From an uncultured Rhodospirillales bacterium (GTDB taxonomy: Bacteria > Pseudomonadota > Alphaproteobacteria > Rhodospirillales > UBA2165): a DNA stretch of 64,000 bases. This document shows, piece after piece, positions 9,462 through 21,867 of this stretch. The stretch lies in the NCBI GenBank assembly GCA_913055735.1, contig CAJXKD010000002.1, positions 784,150 to 848,149 on the forward strand, in the 5' to 3' direction. The notes below the pieces were generated by a model. That model saw only the letters and a program-made list of their open reading frames with translations, was not told the DNA's origin and did no database searches. Positions within the stretch are counted from its first letter, which is position 1. The number at the start of each line of letters is the position of its first letter. The position numbers and the translations under genes were made by a program.

Positions 9462-10179
9462 ACCGTCGCTCGCGGCGGTTAAACTCATCGACCGCAGCAA
9501 GGAAATCTTCTTCCGAGAAATCCGGCCAATACTGATCGACGAAGACGAACTCCGAGTAAGCAAGCTGCCAGAGCAAAAAATTGCTGATGCGTTGCTCGCC
9601 GCTCGTTCGGATCAGAAGATCCGGATCCGGAATATCGGCCGTCTCGAGACGGGCCGAGACGACCGCTTCGTCAACATCTTCGGGTCTCAGTTTCCCGGCT
9701 GCCACTTCTTCCGCAATGTGCCGAGCCGCGTTGGTGATCTCTGCCCGTCCGCCATAACTCAGAGCCAGGATAAGATCGAGCCTTTGATTACCTGCCGTTT
9801 GACGCTCGCAGTTTTCGATCAGATCGACGATATCCGGACTCAAATGCGTGCGGTCGCCGATGACCCGAAGGCGGACGCCGTTCGCGGCCAACTCGGCAAT
9901 CTCACTACGCAAATAGCGGCGCAGCAAACCCATAAGATCCCCGACTTCGTCGGCCGGGCGCTTCCAATTTTCAGAGGAAAAACTGTAGAGCGTCAAATAC
10001 CTGACACCGATCTTGCCCGCGCATCGAATGACGCGGCGCACCGCCTCGGCACCGCTGCGATGCCCTGCCACACGCGGCAATCCTCGCGCTTTGGCCCACC
10101 GCCCATTGCCATCCATGATGATGGCGACATGGACCGGGGGAATAAGCGTTGTTTGAGCGTGATTAGGAGCAACCTTCAT
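9442..10179 (-). CDS. uppS: Undecaprenyl diphosphate synthase (isoprenyl transferase)
   Basis: UppS adds eight isoprene units to farnesyl diphosphate in cis, making the lipid carrier for peptidoglycan and O-antigen. Diagnostic motifs are the catalytic Asp in HVAIIMDGNGRWAKARG, the phosphate-binding PRVAGHRSGAEAVR, YLTLYSFSSENWKRP, and the C-terminal PDPDLLIRTSGEQRISNFLLWQ. Length 245 is normal. It starts 5 bases after frr ends and overlaps cdsA, giving frr-uppS-cdsA-dxr-rseP-bamA as a continuous cassette. Confidence 0.97.
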   Translation of the reverse strand: MKVAPNHAQTTLIPPVHVAIIMDGNGRWAKARGLPRVAGHRSGAEAVRRVIRCAGKIGVRYLTLYSFSSENWKRPADEVGDLMGLLRRYLRSEIAELAANGVRLRVIGDRTHLSPDIVDLIENCERQTAGNQRLDLILALSYGGRAEITNAARHIAEEVAAGKLRPEDVDEAVVSARLETADIPDPDLLIRTSGEQRISNFLLWQLAYSEFVFVDQYWPDFSEEDFLAAVDEFNRRERRYGATGV

Positions 10180-10184
10180 CGCAG

Positions 10185-10754
10185 TTAAACCTGCATGATC
10201 TCCTGTTCTTTTTTGCTTAACGCCTCATCCATTTTACCGATGTAGGCATCCGTCAGGCCCTGGATTTCCTTACCGTAGTCCCGGTGCTCGTCTTCGGAAA
10301 TCGCCCCGTCCTTCTCCAGTTTCTTAAGTTCATCCATCGCGTGACGGCGGACATTTCGCACCGCAACCCGCGCCTCTTCGGTATATTTTGAGGCGATCTT
10401 GGCCAACTCGCCGCGCCGTTCTTCGGTAAGCGGCGGAATCGGAATCCGGATGATTTGACCGTCTTTCGCGGGGTTCAGCCCGAGGCTGGAATCGCGAATG
10501 GCTTTTTCGACGGCACCAACCAGCCCCTTATCCCAGACCTGCACCGTAAGCATCTGGGGCTCTGGGACCGCGACGGTACCGACCTGATTTAGGGGCATTT
10601 GGCTGCCGTAGGCTTCGACCGTGATGGGATCAAGGAGGCTTGCCGACGCGCGTCCCGTCCGCAATCCGCCGAATTCCTTGTGCAACACCTGAACAGCGCC
10701 ATCCATTCGACGCTCAGAGTCGCTTTTGATCGTCTTGAAATCCGTATCTGCCAC
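10185..10754 (-). CDS. frr: Ribosome recycling factor
   Basis: RRF works with EF-G to split post-termination ribosomes. The 189-residue protein (family 185 residues) shows the conserved start [15 protein letters not shown], the core [20 protein letters not shown] and the C-terminal [19 protein letters not shown]. It begins 3 bases after the pyrH stop, the near-universal pyrH-frr pair. Nothing unusual is seen. Confidence 0.98.
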   Translation of the reverse strand: MADTDFKTIKSDSERRMDGAVQVLHKEFGGLRTGRASASLLDPITVEAYGSQMPLNQVGTVAVPEPQMLTVQVWDKGLVGAVEKAIRDSSLGLNPAKDGQIIRIPIPPLTEERRGELAKIASKYTEEARVAVRNVRRHAMDELKKLEKDGAISEDEHRDYGKEIQGLTDAYIGKMDEALSKKEQEIMQV

Positions 10755-10757
10755 AGC

Positions 10758-11483
10758 TCAATCCCCCTCGCGAATTATCGTCGATTTACCGCGCCCGAGT
10801 ATGACGTCCGCAAACGCACCCGGCGCATGGATATCAAATACAAGAACCGGAATCTTGTTCTCGCGCGCTAGAGAAATCGCCGAAGCATCCATGACTTTCA
10901 GGTCACGGGTCAAGACGTCACGATAGGTCAATTCCTCCAGCCGTTCCGCATTTTTGTCCTTCTTTGGATCCGCCGAATAGACGCCGTCAACCTGCGTTCC
11001 CTTGAACAGGGCATCGCAATTCATCTCGGCGGCCCTGAGAGCGGCAGCCGTATCGGTCGTGAAAAATGGGTTTCCGGTGCCGGCGGCGAATATAACAACC
11101 CTTCCCTTCTCCATATGACGGATCGCTCGGCGCCGGATATAGGGTTCGCAAACGGTCGACATCGGAATGGCGGAAAGAACCCGTGTCTGAACCCCGACCT
11201 TCTCCAAGACCGATTGGACCGCGAGAGCATTGATAACCGTTGCCAACATGCCCATGTGGTCGGCGCTGGTTCGATCGAGGCCGGCGCCCACGCCTGAAAG
11301 ACCGCGGAAAATATTGCCGCCGCCGATGACCAGGCAAACTTCGACCCCCATATCGCAGACGGTTTGAACTTCTTGAGCAATCCGGTCCATCGCTTGGGGC
11401 TCGAGGCCAAACCCCTGATCCCCCATCAACCCTTCTCCCGAGAGCTTCAAGAGGACGCGGCGATAGAGAGGTTGGTCAGGCAT
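10758..11483 (-). CDS. pyrH: Uridylate kinase
   Basis: PyrH phosphorylates UMP to UDP, a hexameric amino-acid-kinase-fold enzyme that also supplies UDP for lipid A and peptidoglycan precursors. Motifs: [14 protein letters not shown] at the N-terminus, [10 protein letters not shown], the UMP region [18 protein letters not shown], and [20 protein letters not shown]. Length 241 is standard. A 241-base spacer separates it from tsf, so it probably has its own promoter, although I could not identify a convincing one. Confidence 0.97.
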   Translation of the reverse strand: MPDQPLYRRVLLKLSGEGLMGDQGFGLEPQAMDRIAQEVQTVCDMGVEVCLVIGGGNIFRGLSGVGAGLDRTSADHMGMLATVINALAVQSVLEKVGVQTRVLSAIPMSTVCEPYIRRRAIRHMEKGRVVIFAAGTGNPFFTTDTAAALRAAEMNCDALFKGTQVDGVYSADPKKDKNAERLEELTYRDVLTRDLKVMDASAISLARENKIPVLVFDIHAPGAFADVILGRGKSTIIREGD

Positions 11484-11593
11484 GTTTCTCGTCTCGATCA
11501 GGAAAGTCGGAATGATATCGAACGGTCGCCGGGAACTCAGCCGAAAACGCCTTCCAAATCCTGAAAGGCTGGAATTTCACCGGTCGCCCAGAC

Positions 11594-11621
11594 GGAGCCG
11601 ATCATACAACCAATCGGCTCC
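11594..11621 (-). repeat. Perfect 9-bp inverted repeat in the tsf-pyrH spacer
   Basis: On the minus strand GGAGCCGAT pairs with ATCGGCTCC around a 10-base loop, about 100 bases after the tsf stop. The stem is perfect, but no T-run follows on the minus strand, so it is not a textbook intrinsic terminator. It could be a transcript 3'-end stabiliser, a Rho-assisted end for rpsB-tsf, or part of the pyrH leader. Confidence 0.45.
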
Positions 11622-11724
11622 CCCGGGACCCTAAATATCGCGTTTTCTCGGGATTCCGAAGAAATTCCCTCGATAAATCCCCAAGCCTTTTGCCGATATG
11701 GCCCTTTGGGGCAAAACGGCCGGC

Positions 11725-12651
11725 TTAGGCACCTGCCGTCGCGGCGACTTCCGCCGCAAAATCTTCCTGCTTCTTCTCGAGGCCTTCGCCAAGCGCGAAT
11801 CGCAGGAAGCCCGTCACCTTGACCGGCGCCCCGATATCCTTCGCGGCGGCCTCGACGGCTTTCGCAACGGTCGAGTCGGGATCGATCACGAAGGCCTGCT
11901 CCATAAGGCAGACTTCCTCAAAATACTTACGCATGCGGCCGTCGACCATCTTTTGGACGATCTCCTCGGGCTTGCCGGAAGCACGCGCCTGTTCAGCCAA
12001 GACGTCGCGTTCACGATCCAAGGCAGATTGGTCGACGTCGTCGCGCGTCAGCGCCTGCGGGTCGGCCGCGGCGACATGCATCGCCAACTGCTTACCGAAT
12101 TCAGCGAGCTTGTCCGCGTCTCCCTCGGAATCCAACGCCACGAGAACCCCGATCTTGCCGATCCCCGATGCCTGGGCGTTGTGCATGTAGCTGACGACGG
12201 CCCCATTGGTCACCGACAGGGCATCCACACGACGCAGGTTCATATTCTCGCCAATGGTCGCGATCAACGCGGTCAACTTATCACTGACGCTGCCGTCGCC
12301 GCCGGGATATGCCGCCGCGGAGAGCTTCTCCAGCGTGTCGGCCCCTTCGAGCGCCAAATCGGCAACCGACTGGACGAAATCCTGAAAGCTGTCATTGCGG
12401 GCCACGAAGTCCGTTTCCGCGTTGACCTCGACGACCGCGCCCCGCGTTCCGCCGGTAGCCACGCCGACCAAACCTTCGGCTGCGATGCGGCCCGCTTTTT
12501 TGGCAGCTGCAGACAGGCCTTGCTTCCGCAGCCAATCAACGGCCGCCTCCAGGTCGCCGTCATTTTCGTTCAGCGCCTTTTTGCAATCCATCATGCCGAC
12601 GCCGGTTTTCTCACGCAGTTCCTTAACCAAGGACGCGGTTATCTCCGCCAT
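11725..12651 (-). CDS. tsf: Elongation factor Ts
   Basis: EF-Ts exchanges GDP for GTP on EF-Tu. The N-terminal UBA-like domain carries the signature [18 protein letters not shown]. The core includes [28 protein letters not shown], in which TDFVAR is the EF-Tu contact. Length 308 matches proteobacterial EF-Ts (about 280-310). It follows rpsB after 66 bases, the standard rpsB-tsf operon. Confidence 0.97.
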   Translation of the reverse strand: MAEITASLVKELREKTGVGMMDCKKALNENDGDLEAAVDWLRKQGLSAAAKKAGRIAAEGLVGVATGGTRGAVVEVNAETDFVARNDSFQDFVQSVADLALEGADTLEKLSAAAYPGGDGSVSDKLTALIATIGENMNLRRVDALSVTNGAVVSYMHNAQASGIGKIGVLVALDSEGDADKLAEFGKQLAMHVAAADPQALTRDDVDQSALDRERDVLAEQARASGKPEEIVQKMVDGRMRKYFEEVCLMEQAFVIDPDSTVAKAVEAAAKDIGAPVKVTGFLRFALGEGLEKKQEDFAAEVAATAGA

Positions 12652-12717
12652 GTCTTCATCCTCACTTCGAATATATTCTTCTATTCGATTGATATAATTT
12701 CATTTTCACCGACAGCG

Positions 12718-13560
12718 TCAGCTGGCCGCAGGCTGTTCCTTGGCCGCTTCTGCCTCCGCTGCGGGTTCGGCCTCAGCCGTCGAAGCCGCGGCTTCTTCCG
12801 CCTTCTCCTCCGAAGGCAATTCTTCAGCGGGCGCTTCCTCGGCTTCCCCGACATCGCCGCCGCTGGCGGCGATTTCCTGCTGAATGCCGGAAAGCACCGC
12901 GCCGGAAATCATGTCGCAATAGAGATTAATGGCGCGGATCGAATCGTCATTACCGGGGATCGGATAATCGATGCCCTCGGGGCTTGAATTACTGTCGATG
13001 ACGCCGACGACCGGGATGCCGAGCTTGTTGGCTTCGGCAACGGCGATGGATTCCTTATTAGTGTCGATAATAAACACGACGTCCGGCAGTCCGCCCATGT
13101 CCTTGATACCACCCAGCGCGCGCTCCAGCTTATCGCGCTCGCGGGTCAGACGCAGCAGCTCCTTCTTGGTGAAGCCAAGGTTTTCCTGCGCCAGCTGTTC
13201 CTCGAGGAACTTCAAACGGCGAATGGAATTGGAAATGGTCTTCCAGTTGGTCATCATGCCGCCGAGCCAACGGTGGTTGACATAGTACTGACCACATTTC
13301 TTGGCCGCTTCAGCAATCGGCGAGCTCGCCTGCCGCTTGGTCCCGACCCACAAAACCCGGCCACCGCCGGCAACGATTTCACCCACGGCCTGCATCGCGC
13401 GATACATCATAGGCACGGTCTGTTGCAGATCGATGATGTGGATACCCTGGCGCACCCCAAAGAGGTACGGTTCCATTCTCGGGTTCCAGCGGCGTGTGAC
13501 GTGTCCGAAGTGAACGCCCGCTTCCAGGAGCTGGCGCATGGTAAAGGTTGGCAATGCCAT
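12718..13560 (-). CDS. rpsB: 30S ribosomal protein S2 with acidic Ala/Glu tail
   Basis: S2 joins late in small-subunit assembly and helps anchor S1. The conserved body runs from [20 protein letters not shown] to about residue 230 with the usual HIIDLQQT and [12 protein letters not shown] blocks. The last 50 or so residues form an Ala/Glu-rich tail (repeated EEAPAEE, AAEAEAA patterns), an extension common in alphaproteobacterial S2 but variable. A promoter candidate lies about 120 bases upstream. Confidence 0.97.
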   Translation of the reverse strand: MALPTFTMRQLLEAGVHFGHVTRRWNPRMEPYLFGVRQGIHIIDLQQTVPMMYRAMQAVGEIVAGGGRVLWVGTKRQASSPIAEAAKKCGQYYVNHRWLGGMMTNWKTISNSIRRLKFLEEQLAQENLGFTKKELLRLTRERDKLERALGGIKDMGGLPDVVFIIDTNKESIAVAEANKLGIPVVGVIDSNSSPEGIDYPIPGNDDSIRAINLYCDMISGAVLSGIQQEIAASGGDVGEAEEAPAEELPSEEKAEEAAASTAEAEPAAEAEAAKEQPAAS

Positions 13561-13678
13561 TGTGTTCGTTCCTTTTCCGGTTGATCCTCCGCGGACGTTA
13601 TCCCGGACATCCGGGACACCGGAGCGATACGCGGCGAATTTGCGCCGGTCCCGCAGGCCCGCGTGTGGAGTTGGGCGG

Positions 13679-13707
13679 GTTTTAGGGTGATTCCCCTCCT
13701 ATTGCAA
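13679..13707 (-). promoter_or_regulatory. Candidate housekeeping promoter of rpsB-tsf
   Basis: On the minus strand TTGCAA (13702-13707) and TAAAAC (13679-13684) are separated by exactly 17 bases. The site lies about 120 bases before the rpsB ATG, leaving a leader of roughly 110 bases with room for the S2 autoregulation common in this gene. This is pattern matching only. Confidence 0.4.
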
Positions 13708-13727
13708 GGCTTTTAACCGCGAAATCA

Positions 13728-13741
13728 GGCCCCATGGGGCC
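13728..13741 (-). terminator. Possible weak terminator after the MFS gene
   Basis: A perfect 14-bp palindrome (GGCCCCA/TGGGGCC) lies 4 bases past the MFS stop codon and just upstream of the rpsB promoter candidate. On the minus strand it is followed only by TGATTT, a short T-tract, so termination strength is doubtful. Confidence 0.3.
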
Positions 13742-13745
13742 CGCG

Positions 13746-14984
13746 CTAGGCGTGGCTTTCGAAGGTCCGGCCCTTGATGGTCCTGGTCAGCCACAGCCAA
13801 GCCAAGGCACAGAGCCCGCCGCAGACGATGACCGTGAGGCTGAACCCGGCCCAGGAGGCCGCCACCCCTTGCAAGAGAGCGCCCAAAGCCGGAATCGCCC
13901 GGAAGGTAATACCAAGGAGGCTCATCACCCGGGCGCGCATGTCGCTTTGGACGAGATGCTGGACCAGGGTCTGGCTGCAAATGGACACGGTGTTGGAGCC
14001 GAACCCGACCAGAACCGAGAGAACGAGGGCCACCCAGAAATCGCGGGTCAGACCAAAGGCAAAAAGGGCCGCGGCGCCAAGAAGCAGGGTGGCCCAAAAG
14101 ACCCGGGTCAGCCCCTCTATTTTTCCCCTGATGGCAATCCATATGGCCGAAATCATCGCGCCGACCCCGAAGGCGGATACCAGCGCGGCCAATCCGTCTT
14201 TATCCAAGCTGAAGACGACATCGGCCGCCCCCGGCAGCAATTCGGGCAGCGGGCGCAACAGAATGGACATGATCGCCGTGAACAGGATGATTGCCTTGAT
14301 TTCGAAATGCCCGGCAGCGTATTGAAGCCCGTCGACAAAATCGCCCATCAGCCCGCGGGACGACGGATTGGGCATTTCCGGCTCGATGGTCCGCGCCATC
14401 ATCAGCATCAGGGTAAAGAAGAAAAAGCCCACGGCGACCAGGGCAAATACAAGCTCCGTTCCGCCAAACAGGATCACCGATCCCGCCACTGCCGGGCCAA
14501 TGAAGCGGCCCGTTTGCACGGTACCGGACTGCAACGCGACGGCGGGCGGCAGATCTTCCTTGGGGACCAATTTCGCGACCAGGGCCAAATGGGAGGGATT
14601 GGCGAACCCGCCCACAGCCCCCTGCACCACGGCAACCACGAGCACGACTTCCAGTGTCGCCCAGCCGGCATAGGTAATCGCTGCGAAAATCGCGACAATC
14701 ACCCCCCAGAGAAACTGAACGAGACGCCCGATCTTGAGAGCGCCTTTCTGGTCGACAATGGTCCCGGCAATGGGGCCGATCAAAACCATCGGCACCATTT
14801 CGGCAAAGGCGACGATCCCCAACCACGTAAACGACTCGGTCAGCTCCCAAACGAGAATGCCGAGCGCTAGCCGGTAGGCCCAAAAACCAATAGTCATCAC
14901 CGACATGCCGATCCAGTAACGCCGGTAATTGACGTTGGAAAGCGCCCGGCCGACACTGCCGAAACGAGGTTTCGAAGCCATCAA
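13746..14984 (-). CDS. Major facilitator superfamily transporter (EntS/MFS_3-like)
   Basis: A 412-residue inner-membrane carrier with about twelve hydrophobic helices. N-terminal LSNVNYRRYWIGM and the first cytoplasmic loop GTIVDQKGALKIGRLVQ fit the MFS_3 group, which includes enterobactin exporters and many uncharacterised drug-type exporters. A second member of the same group is at the right edge of the window (from 62766). The gene stands alone on the minus strand between dnaE1 and rpsB, with a 136-base gap upstream. Substrate cannot be inferred. Confidence 0.85.
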   Translation of the reverse strand: MMASKPRFGSVGRALSNVNYRRYWIGMSVMTIGFWAYRLALGILVWELTESFTWLGIVAFAEMVPMVLIGPIAGTIVDQKGALKIGRLVQFLWGVIVAIFAAITYAGWATLEVVLVVAVVQGAVGGFANPSHLALVAKLVPKEDLPPAVALQSGTVQTGRFIGPAVAGSVILFGGTELVFALVAVGFFFFTLMLMMARTIEPEMPNPSSRGLMGDFVDGLQYAAGHFEIKAIILFTAIMSILLRPLPELLPGAADVVFSLDKDGLAALVSAFGVGAMISAIWIAIRGKIEGLTRVFWATLLLGAAALFAFGLTRDFWVALVLSVLVGFGSNTVSICSQTLVQHLVQSDMRARVMSLLGITFRAIPALGALLQGVAASWAGFSLTVIVCGGLCALAWLWLTRTIKGRTFESHA

Positions 14985-15088
14985 AGTGTCGCCAACAGGC
15001 TGCCAAGGGGGAATGAAGGGACAAATGCCCCGGGAAAATCAGTCACAATCACATACTTCAACAAATCGACGGCCTTTTCCAATTTTCC

Positions 15089-15105
15089 GGACCCGTTGCG
15101 GGTCC
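15089..15105 (-). repeat. Stem-loop downstream of dnaE1
   Basis: GGACCCG and CGGGTCC form a 7-bp stem around a 3-base loop, 16 bases after the dnaE1 stop. On the minus strand the sequence continues GGAAAATTGGAAAA, which is A-rich rather than T-rich. It is therefore a poor intrinsic terminator, though it may mark the transcript end. Confidence 0.35.
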
Positions 15106-15120
15106 GTCATGGGAAACGGC

Positions 15121-18588
<3,468 letters not shown>

Positions 18589-18617
18589 GAGGAAGAGGAT
18601 TCCATAGGCCGCCCCAC

Positions 18618-18641
18618 ATGTCACCCATATATGGATGACAT
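18618..18641. repeat. 24-bp near-perfect palindrome upstream of dnaE1
   Basis: The arms ATGTCA and TGACAT flank a CCATATATGG centre; 11 of 12 base pairs match. It lies 30 bases before the proposed dnaE1 start, where a dimeric regulator could occupy the promoter or leader. It could instead form an RNA hairpin in the dnaE1 leader. No regulator is assigned. Confidence 0.6.
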
Positions 18642-18648
18642 TTCAACT

Positions 18649-18657
18649 TTATCCACA
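18649..18657 (+). promoter_or_regulatory. DnaA box, exact consensus match
   Basis: TTATCCACA matches the DnaA consensus TTATNCACA at every position. It is one arm of a perfect 9-bp inverted repeat (TATCCACAA/TTGTGGATA, 12-base spacer) with the box at 18672-18680, in the 100-base gap between the MetE-like gene and dnaE1. Confidence 0.5.
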
Positions 18658-18671
18658 AGATGCTGCAGATT

Positions 18672-18680
18672 TGTGGATAG
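18672..18680 (-). promoter_or_regulatory. Second DnaA box, inverted, one mismatch
   Basis: Read on the minus strand this is CTATCCACA, one mismatch from TTATNCACA. It faces the box at 18649-18657. The pair could let DnaA bind upstream of dnaE1, tying polymerase expression to replication initiation. The alternative is a simple RNA stem-loop after the MetE-like gene. Confidence 0.42.
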
Positions 18681-18689
18681 CTTGCCCGT

Positions 18690-19829
18690 CTAATATCCGA
18701 GAGCCTTGCTTGCCAGCTTCGCGCCATCGACAAGGGACTGCAACTTCGCCCAAGCGATCTGGGGATGGCTACGCCCGCCGAATCCGCAATCCGTGCTGGC
18801 GATAACGTTCTCCTTTCCGACCCGCTCTGCATAGCGCTGGATTCGCTGCGATACCAACTCGGGATGTTCGACAATATCGGTTGCATGCGAGACAACGCCG
18901 GGAATCAGGATCTTGCCATCCGGCAGTTTCACATCATCCCACACGACGTATTCATGTTCGTGGCGGGCATTGGCACCTTCGATGAGATATGCCTGCGCCT
19001 TCACTGCCAGCATAATATCGACCATTTCCTTCAGTTCGATGTCGAAGGCGTGCGGCCCGTGCCAACTGCCCCAGCACAGATGATAGCGGATCTGGTCCTC
19101 TGGGATGTTCTGGGTCGCGTGGTTTAAAGCCTCGATTCGCGCCATGCTGCGCTTGCGGAAGGCATCGAGCCCCATCTGAATGCCGATCCGGTCCCAAAGC
19201 GCCGGCAACCACGCATCGTCTATCTGCACCAGCAAGCCGGAGTCCGCGATCGCCTCGAACTCCACCTTCAATGCGTCGGCAATGGCATAGAGGTATTTCT
19301 TCTCGTCCTTGTAATATTCGTCGGACCGGTACACCTCGAGGCTCGCGGGCGCGGTGGTGGTCAGGAACGCGTCGGCGGGATCGCTGACCTCTTCCTTCAT
19401 CAAAGCGATCTCGCGCTTCAATTCATCGCCGCCCGTATAGGTGACCGGCCCCGTGCACACCCACTTGGGGCGCTTCTGGCTCATCTGATTGCCCGGCGTA
19501 TAGAACAGGATGTTCCGTTCCGTCGCATAGTCATAGAAATCGGAAAAGGTTTCCCGGTCCTTGCCCTGTTGGATCAGAGGCTTGTCGTCTGCACCGGCGC
19601 GCGGCTCGTAACCGCCGAAACGGTGATCCATGAAGGCCAGCCAATCGCCGCCTTTGGTGTATTCGCCTTCGTTGACGATATCGATGCCGATGTCCTTCTG
19701 TTTCTGAACGATCTCTCCAACGGCATCGCGCAGCTGCTGATCATAATTGGCCGCGGAAGGATCCAGGTGATCGAACTCGGGCAAACTGCCAACATGGGTG
19801 GTCAGGATTTTATCGGTGCTGCGTTTCAT
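18690..19829 (-). CDS. MetE-like (cobalamin-independent methionine synthase superfamily) enzyme
   Basis: A 379-residue single-domain member of the MetE C-terminal/UROD-like TIM-barrel superfamily (COG0620 type). The zinc-thiolate site appears intact: HLC near residue 250, a Glu in the following YLIEGANARHEHE, and the last Cys in ASTDCGFGGRSH. The start MKRSTDKILTTHVGSLP is typical of stand-alone members. It is half the length of true MetE (about 750 residues) and lacks the N-terminal folate-binding half, so it need not make methionine. Stand-alone homologues act on other thiols or alkyl donors. A zinc-activated alkyl transfer is likely; substrate unknown. It sits alone between lolD and dnaE1. 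Confidence 0.85.
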   Translation of the reverse strand: MKRSTDKILTTHVGSLPEFDHLDPSAANYDQQLRDAVGEIVQKQKDIGIDIVNEGEYTKGGDWLAFMDHRFGGYEPRAGADDKPLIQQGKDRETFSDFYDYATERNILFYTPGNQMSQKRPKWVCTGPVTYTGGDELKREIALMKEEVSDPADAFLTTTAPASLEVYRSDEYYKDEKKYLYAIADALKVEFEAIADSGLLVQIDDAWLPALWDRIGIQMGLDAFRKRSMARIEALNHATQNIPEDQIRYHLCWGSWHGPHAFDIELKEMVDIMLAVKAQAYLIEGANARHEHEYVVWDDVKLPDGKILIPGVVSHATDIVEHPELVSQRIQRYAERVGKENVIASTDCGFGGRSHPQIAWAKLQSLVDGAKLASKALGY

Positions 19830-19937
19830 GACGTGATCTCCCCTTTCTTCGTTGGGGAAACACTATCCCGTCGCGTCCGGCAGTCCAGACAATTTCTAAT
19901 GGAAGCGTGGGACGGCCACCTTGTTTCAAAATGGGCC

Positions 19938-20618
19938 TTATCCCGTGACGAGATGCCCGTCTTGGAGCCGGAGGATACGGTCCATGCGCGCAGCAAGCGC
20001 CGGATTGTGGGTGGCGATCAAGGCGGCGAGCCCGTGTGTGCGCACCAAATCGAGGAGCAGCGAAAACACCTCGTCCGCTGTTCCCGGGTCGAGATTGCCG
20101 GTCGGCTCGTCGGCCAGCAAAAGCTTAGGGTTATTGGCCAATCCTCGGGCAATGGCGACTCGCTGCTGTTCGCCGCCCGACAGGCGCGCCGGCCGATGGT
20201 CCGCCCGTTCCGTCAATCCCATGGCGGCGAGCAGCGCATCGGCCCGCCTACCCGCGTCGGCCTTGCTCGTACCCGCGATCATCTGCGGCACGACGATGTT
20301 CTCGCGGGCGGAGAACTCCGCCAGGAGATGATGATATTGATAGACGAAACCCAATTTCTCCCGCCGCAGACGGGTACGCGCATCGTCATCGAGGTCGCGG
20401 GTCGCGACGCCGTCGATGAGCACCTCGCCGGCCTCAGGTTTTTCCAAGGTGCCGGCGATCTGCAGCAGGGTGGACTTGCCGGCGCCGGACGGCCCGACCA
20501 GCGCCACGATTTCCCCCGCCGTAATTTGCAAATCGGCACCCCGCAAAACCTCCAACGCCGCCGTCCCCTGGCGGAAGGTCTGGCGGATGCCGCGAAGTTC
20601 GAGCGCCGGCTCACTCAT
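19938..20618 (-). CDS. lolD: Lipoprotein-releasing ABC transporter ATPase
   Basis: LolD powers release of lipoproteins from the inner membrane to LolA. The 226-residue ATPase has Walker A GPSGAGKSTLL, signature LSGGEQQRVAIARGL, Walker B LLLADEPTGNLD and the H-loop IATHNPALA. Its start overlaps the end of lolC by 8 bases, so the two are translationally coupled. This is the usual proS-lolC-lolD order of alphaproteobacteria. Confidence 0.95.
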   Translation of the reverse strand: MSEPALELRGIRQTFRQGTAALEVLRGADLQITAGEIVALVGPSGAGKSTLLQIAGTLEKPEAGEVLIDGVATRDLDDDARTRLRREKLGFVYQYHHLLAEFSARENIVVPQMIAGTSKADAGRRADALLAAMGLTERADHRPARLSGGEQQRVAIARGLANNPKLLLADEPTGNLDPGTADEVFSLLLDLVRTHGLAALIATHNPALAARMDRILRLQDGHLVTG

Positions 20619-21858
20619 AACGAAGCGCTTCCACGGGATCGAGGCGCGCCGCGCGCCAGGACGGATAGAGGGTCGCCAATAGGGACAGGCCGATACCCAT
20701 GAGCACCACCAACACGACCTCTTGCGGATCGACGACGGCAGGCAGCTGTGACAGGAAATAAATCTCTGCGGAAAACAATTCCGTTCCCGTCAGGCCTTGA
20801 AGGACCTGACGGATGGCTTCGATGTTCTTGGCAAAAGCGAGCCCCAGTACGAACCCGGCAAACGTGCCGATCACGCCGACGCTCGCACCCGACAGGAAAA
20901 AGATTCGCATGACCATGCCGCGGGTCGCGCCCATGGTGCGCAGGATGGCGATGTCGCGCCCCTTGTCCTTCACCAGCATGATCAGCCCGGAAATGATGTT
21001 GAACGCCGCGACGACGATGATCAGCGTCAGGATCAGGAACATAACGTTGCGCTCGACCTGAATGGCATTGAAGAAGCTCGAGTTGGTGCGCTGCCAATCG
21101 ATGACCCGGCTATCGGGTCCAAGCTCGGCGCTCACTTTCACGGCTTCCTGCCGCGCGTCGTCGGGCCTGTCGATGACGACATCAAGATAGCTCACCGCCT
21201 CCGGCATCTTGAAATACAGTTGCGCTGCTTCCAGGGGCATGAACACGAAACTGGAATCGTATTCGTGCATACCGACGTCGAAGATCGCGACGATCCTGTA
21301 AGACTTCATGCGCGGTACGGTCCCCAGCACCGTGGTTTGGCCTTGCGGCGAAATAAGCGTTACCTTGTGGCCGACGCCAACACCGAAATTGCGCGCGAAG
21401 CGGTATCCGACGGCGATAGTGTCGGTACCGGCGAATTGTTCCAGCGATCCGTTGAGGATATTCGATGAAATAATGCCGCGGTTCTTGAGGTCCTGCTGAC
21501 GGATACCGCGTACGAGAGCGCCCGCCGCGCGTTCGTTGGCAGTGACCATTACCTGTCCTTCGATCATGGGCACGACATCGAGCACACCCGCTACTCCGGC
21601 GACCTTCCGCGCGCGCGCATCGTAATCCGTCATGTCATGGGTTTGAGCAGCGTACACGTTGAGATGGCCGTTGACGCCGAGGATGCGGGTCAATAGTTCG
21701 GCGCGAAAACCGTTCATCACCGACATGACGATAATCAGCGTCGCCACGCCCAACGCGATACCCAACAGAGAAAACCAGGCGATGACCGAGATGAAGCCTT
21801 CTTGTCGCCGTGCGCGTAGATAGCGCATCGCCACCATGCGTTCGAAGGCTGAAAACAT
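20611..21858 (-). CDS. lolC: Lipoprotein-releasing system permease (LolC/E type)
   Basis: The membrane partner of LolD. The 415-residue protein has one N-terminal helix (about residues 20-45), a large periplasmic MacB-like domain (about 46-265) and three C-terminal helices of the FtsX fold. The signature VAMRYLRARRQEGFISVIAWFSLLGI opens the protein and ATLYPSWRAARLDPVEALRYE closes it, both typical of LolC/LolE. Only one such gene is present, so the transporter is probably a homodimer of this subunit, as often in alphaproteobacteria. It lies 9 bases after proS. Confidence 0.95.
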   Translation of the reverse strand: MFSAFERMVAMRYLRARRQEGFISVIAWFSLLGIALGVATLIIVMSVMNGFRAELLTRILGVNGHLNVYAAQTHDMTDYDARARKVAGVAGVLDVVPMIEGQVMVTANERAAGALVRGIRQQDLKNRGIISSNILNGSLEQFAGTDTIAVGYRFARNFGVGVGHKVTLISPQGQTTVLGTVPRMKSYRIVAIFDVGMHEYDSSFVFMPLEAAQLYFKMPEAVSYLDVVIDRPDDARQEAVKVSAELGPDSRVIDWQRTNSSFFNAIQVERNVMFLILTLIIVVAAFNIISGLIMLVKDKGRDIAILRTMGATRGMVMRIFFLSGASVGVIGTFAGFVLGLAFAKNIEAIRQVLQGLTGTELFSAEIYFLSQLPAVVDPQEVVLVVLMGIGLSLLATLYPSWRAARLDPVEALRYE

Positions 21859-21867
21859 ACGGTCTCC

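Noticed and set aside
18618..18680. DnaA boxes and palindrome considered as a replication origin
   Set aside because: Only two boxes, no AT-rich unwinding region and none of the usual origin neighbours; a local regulatory site is the simpler reading.
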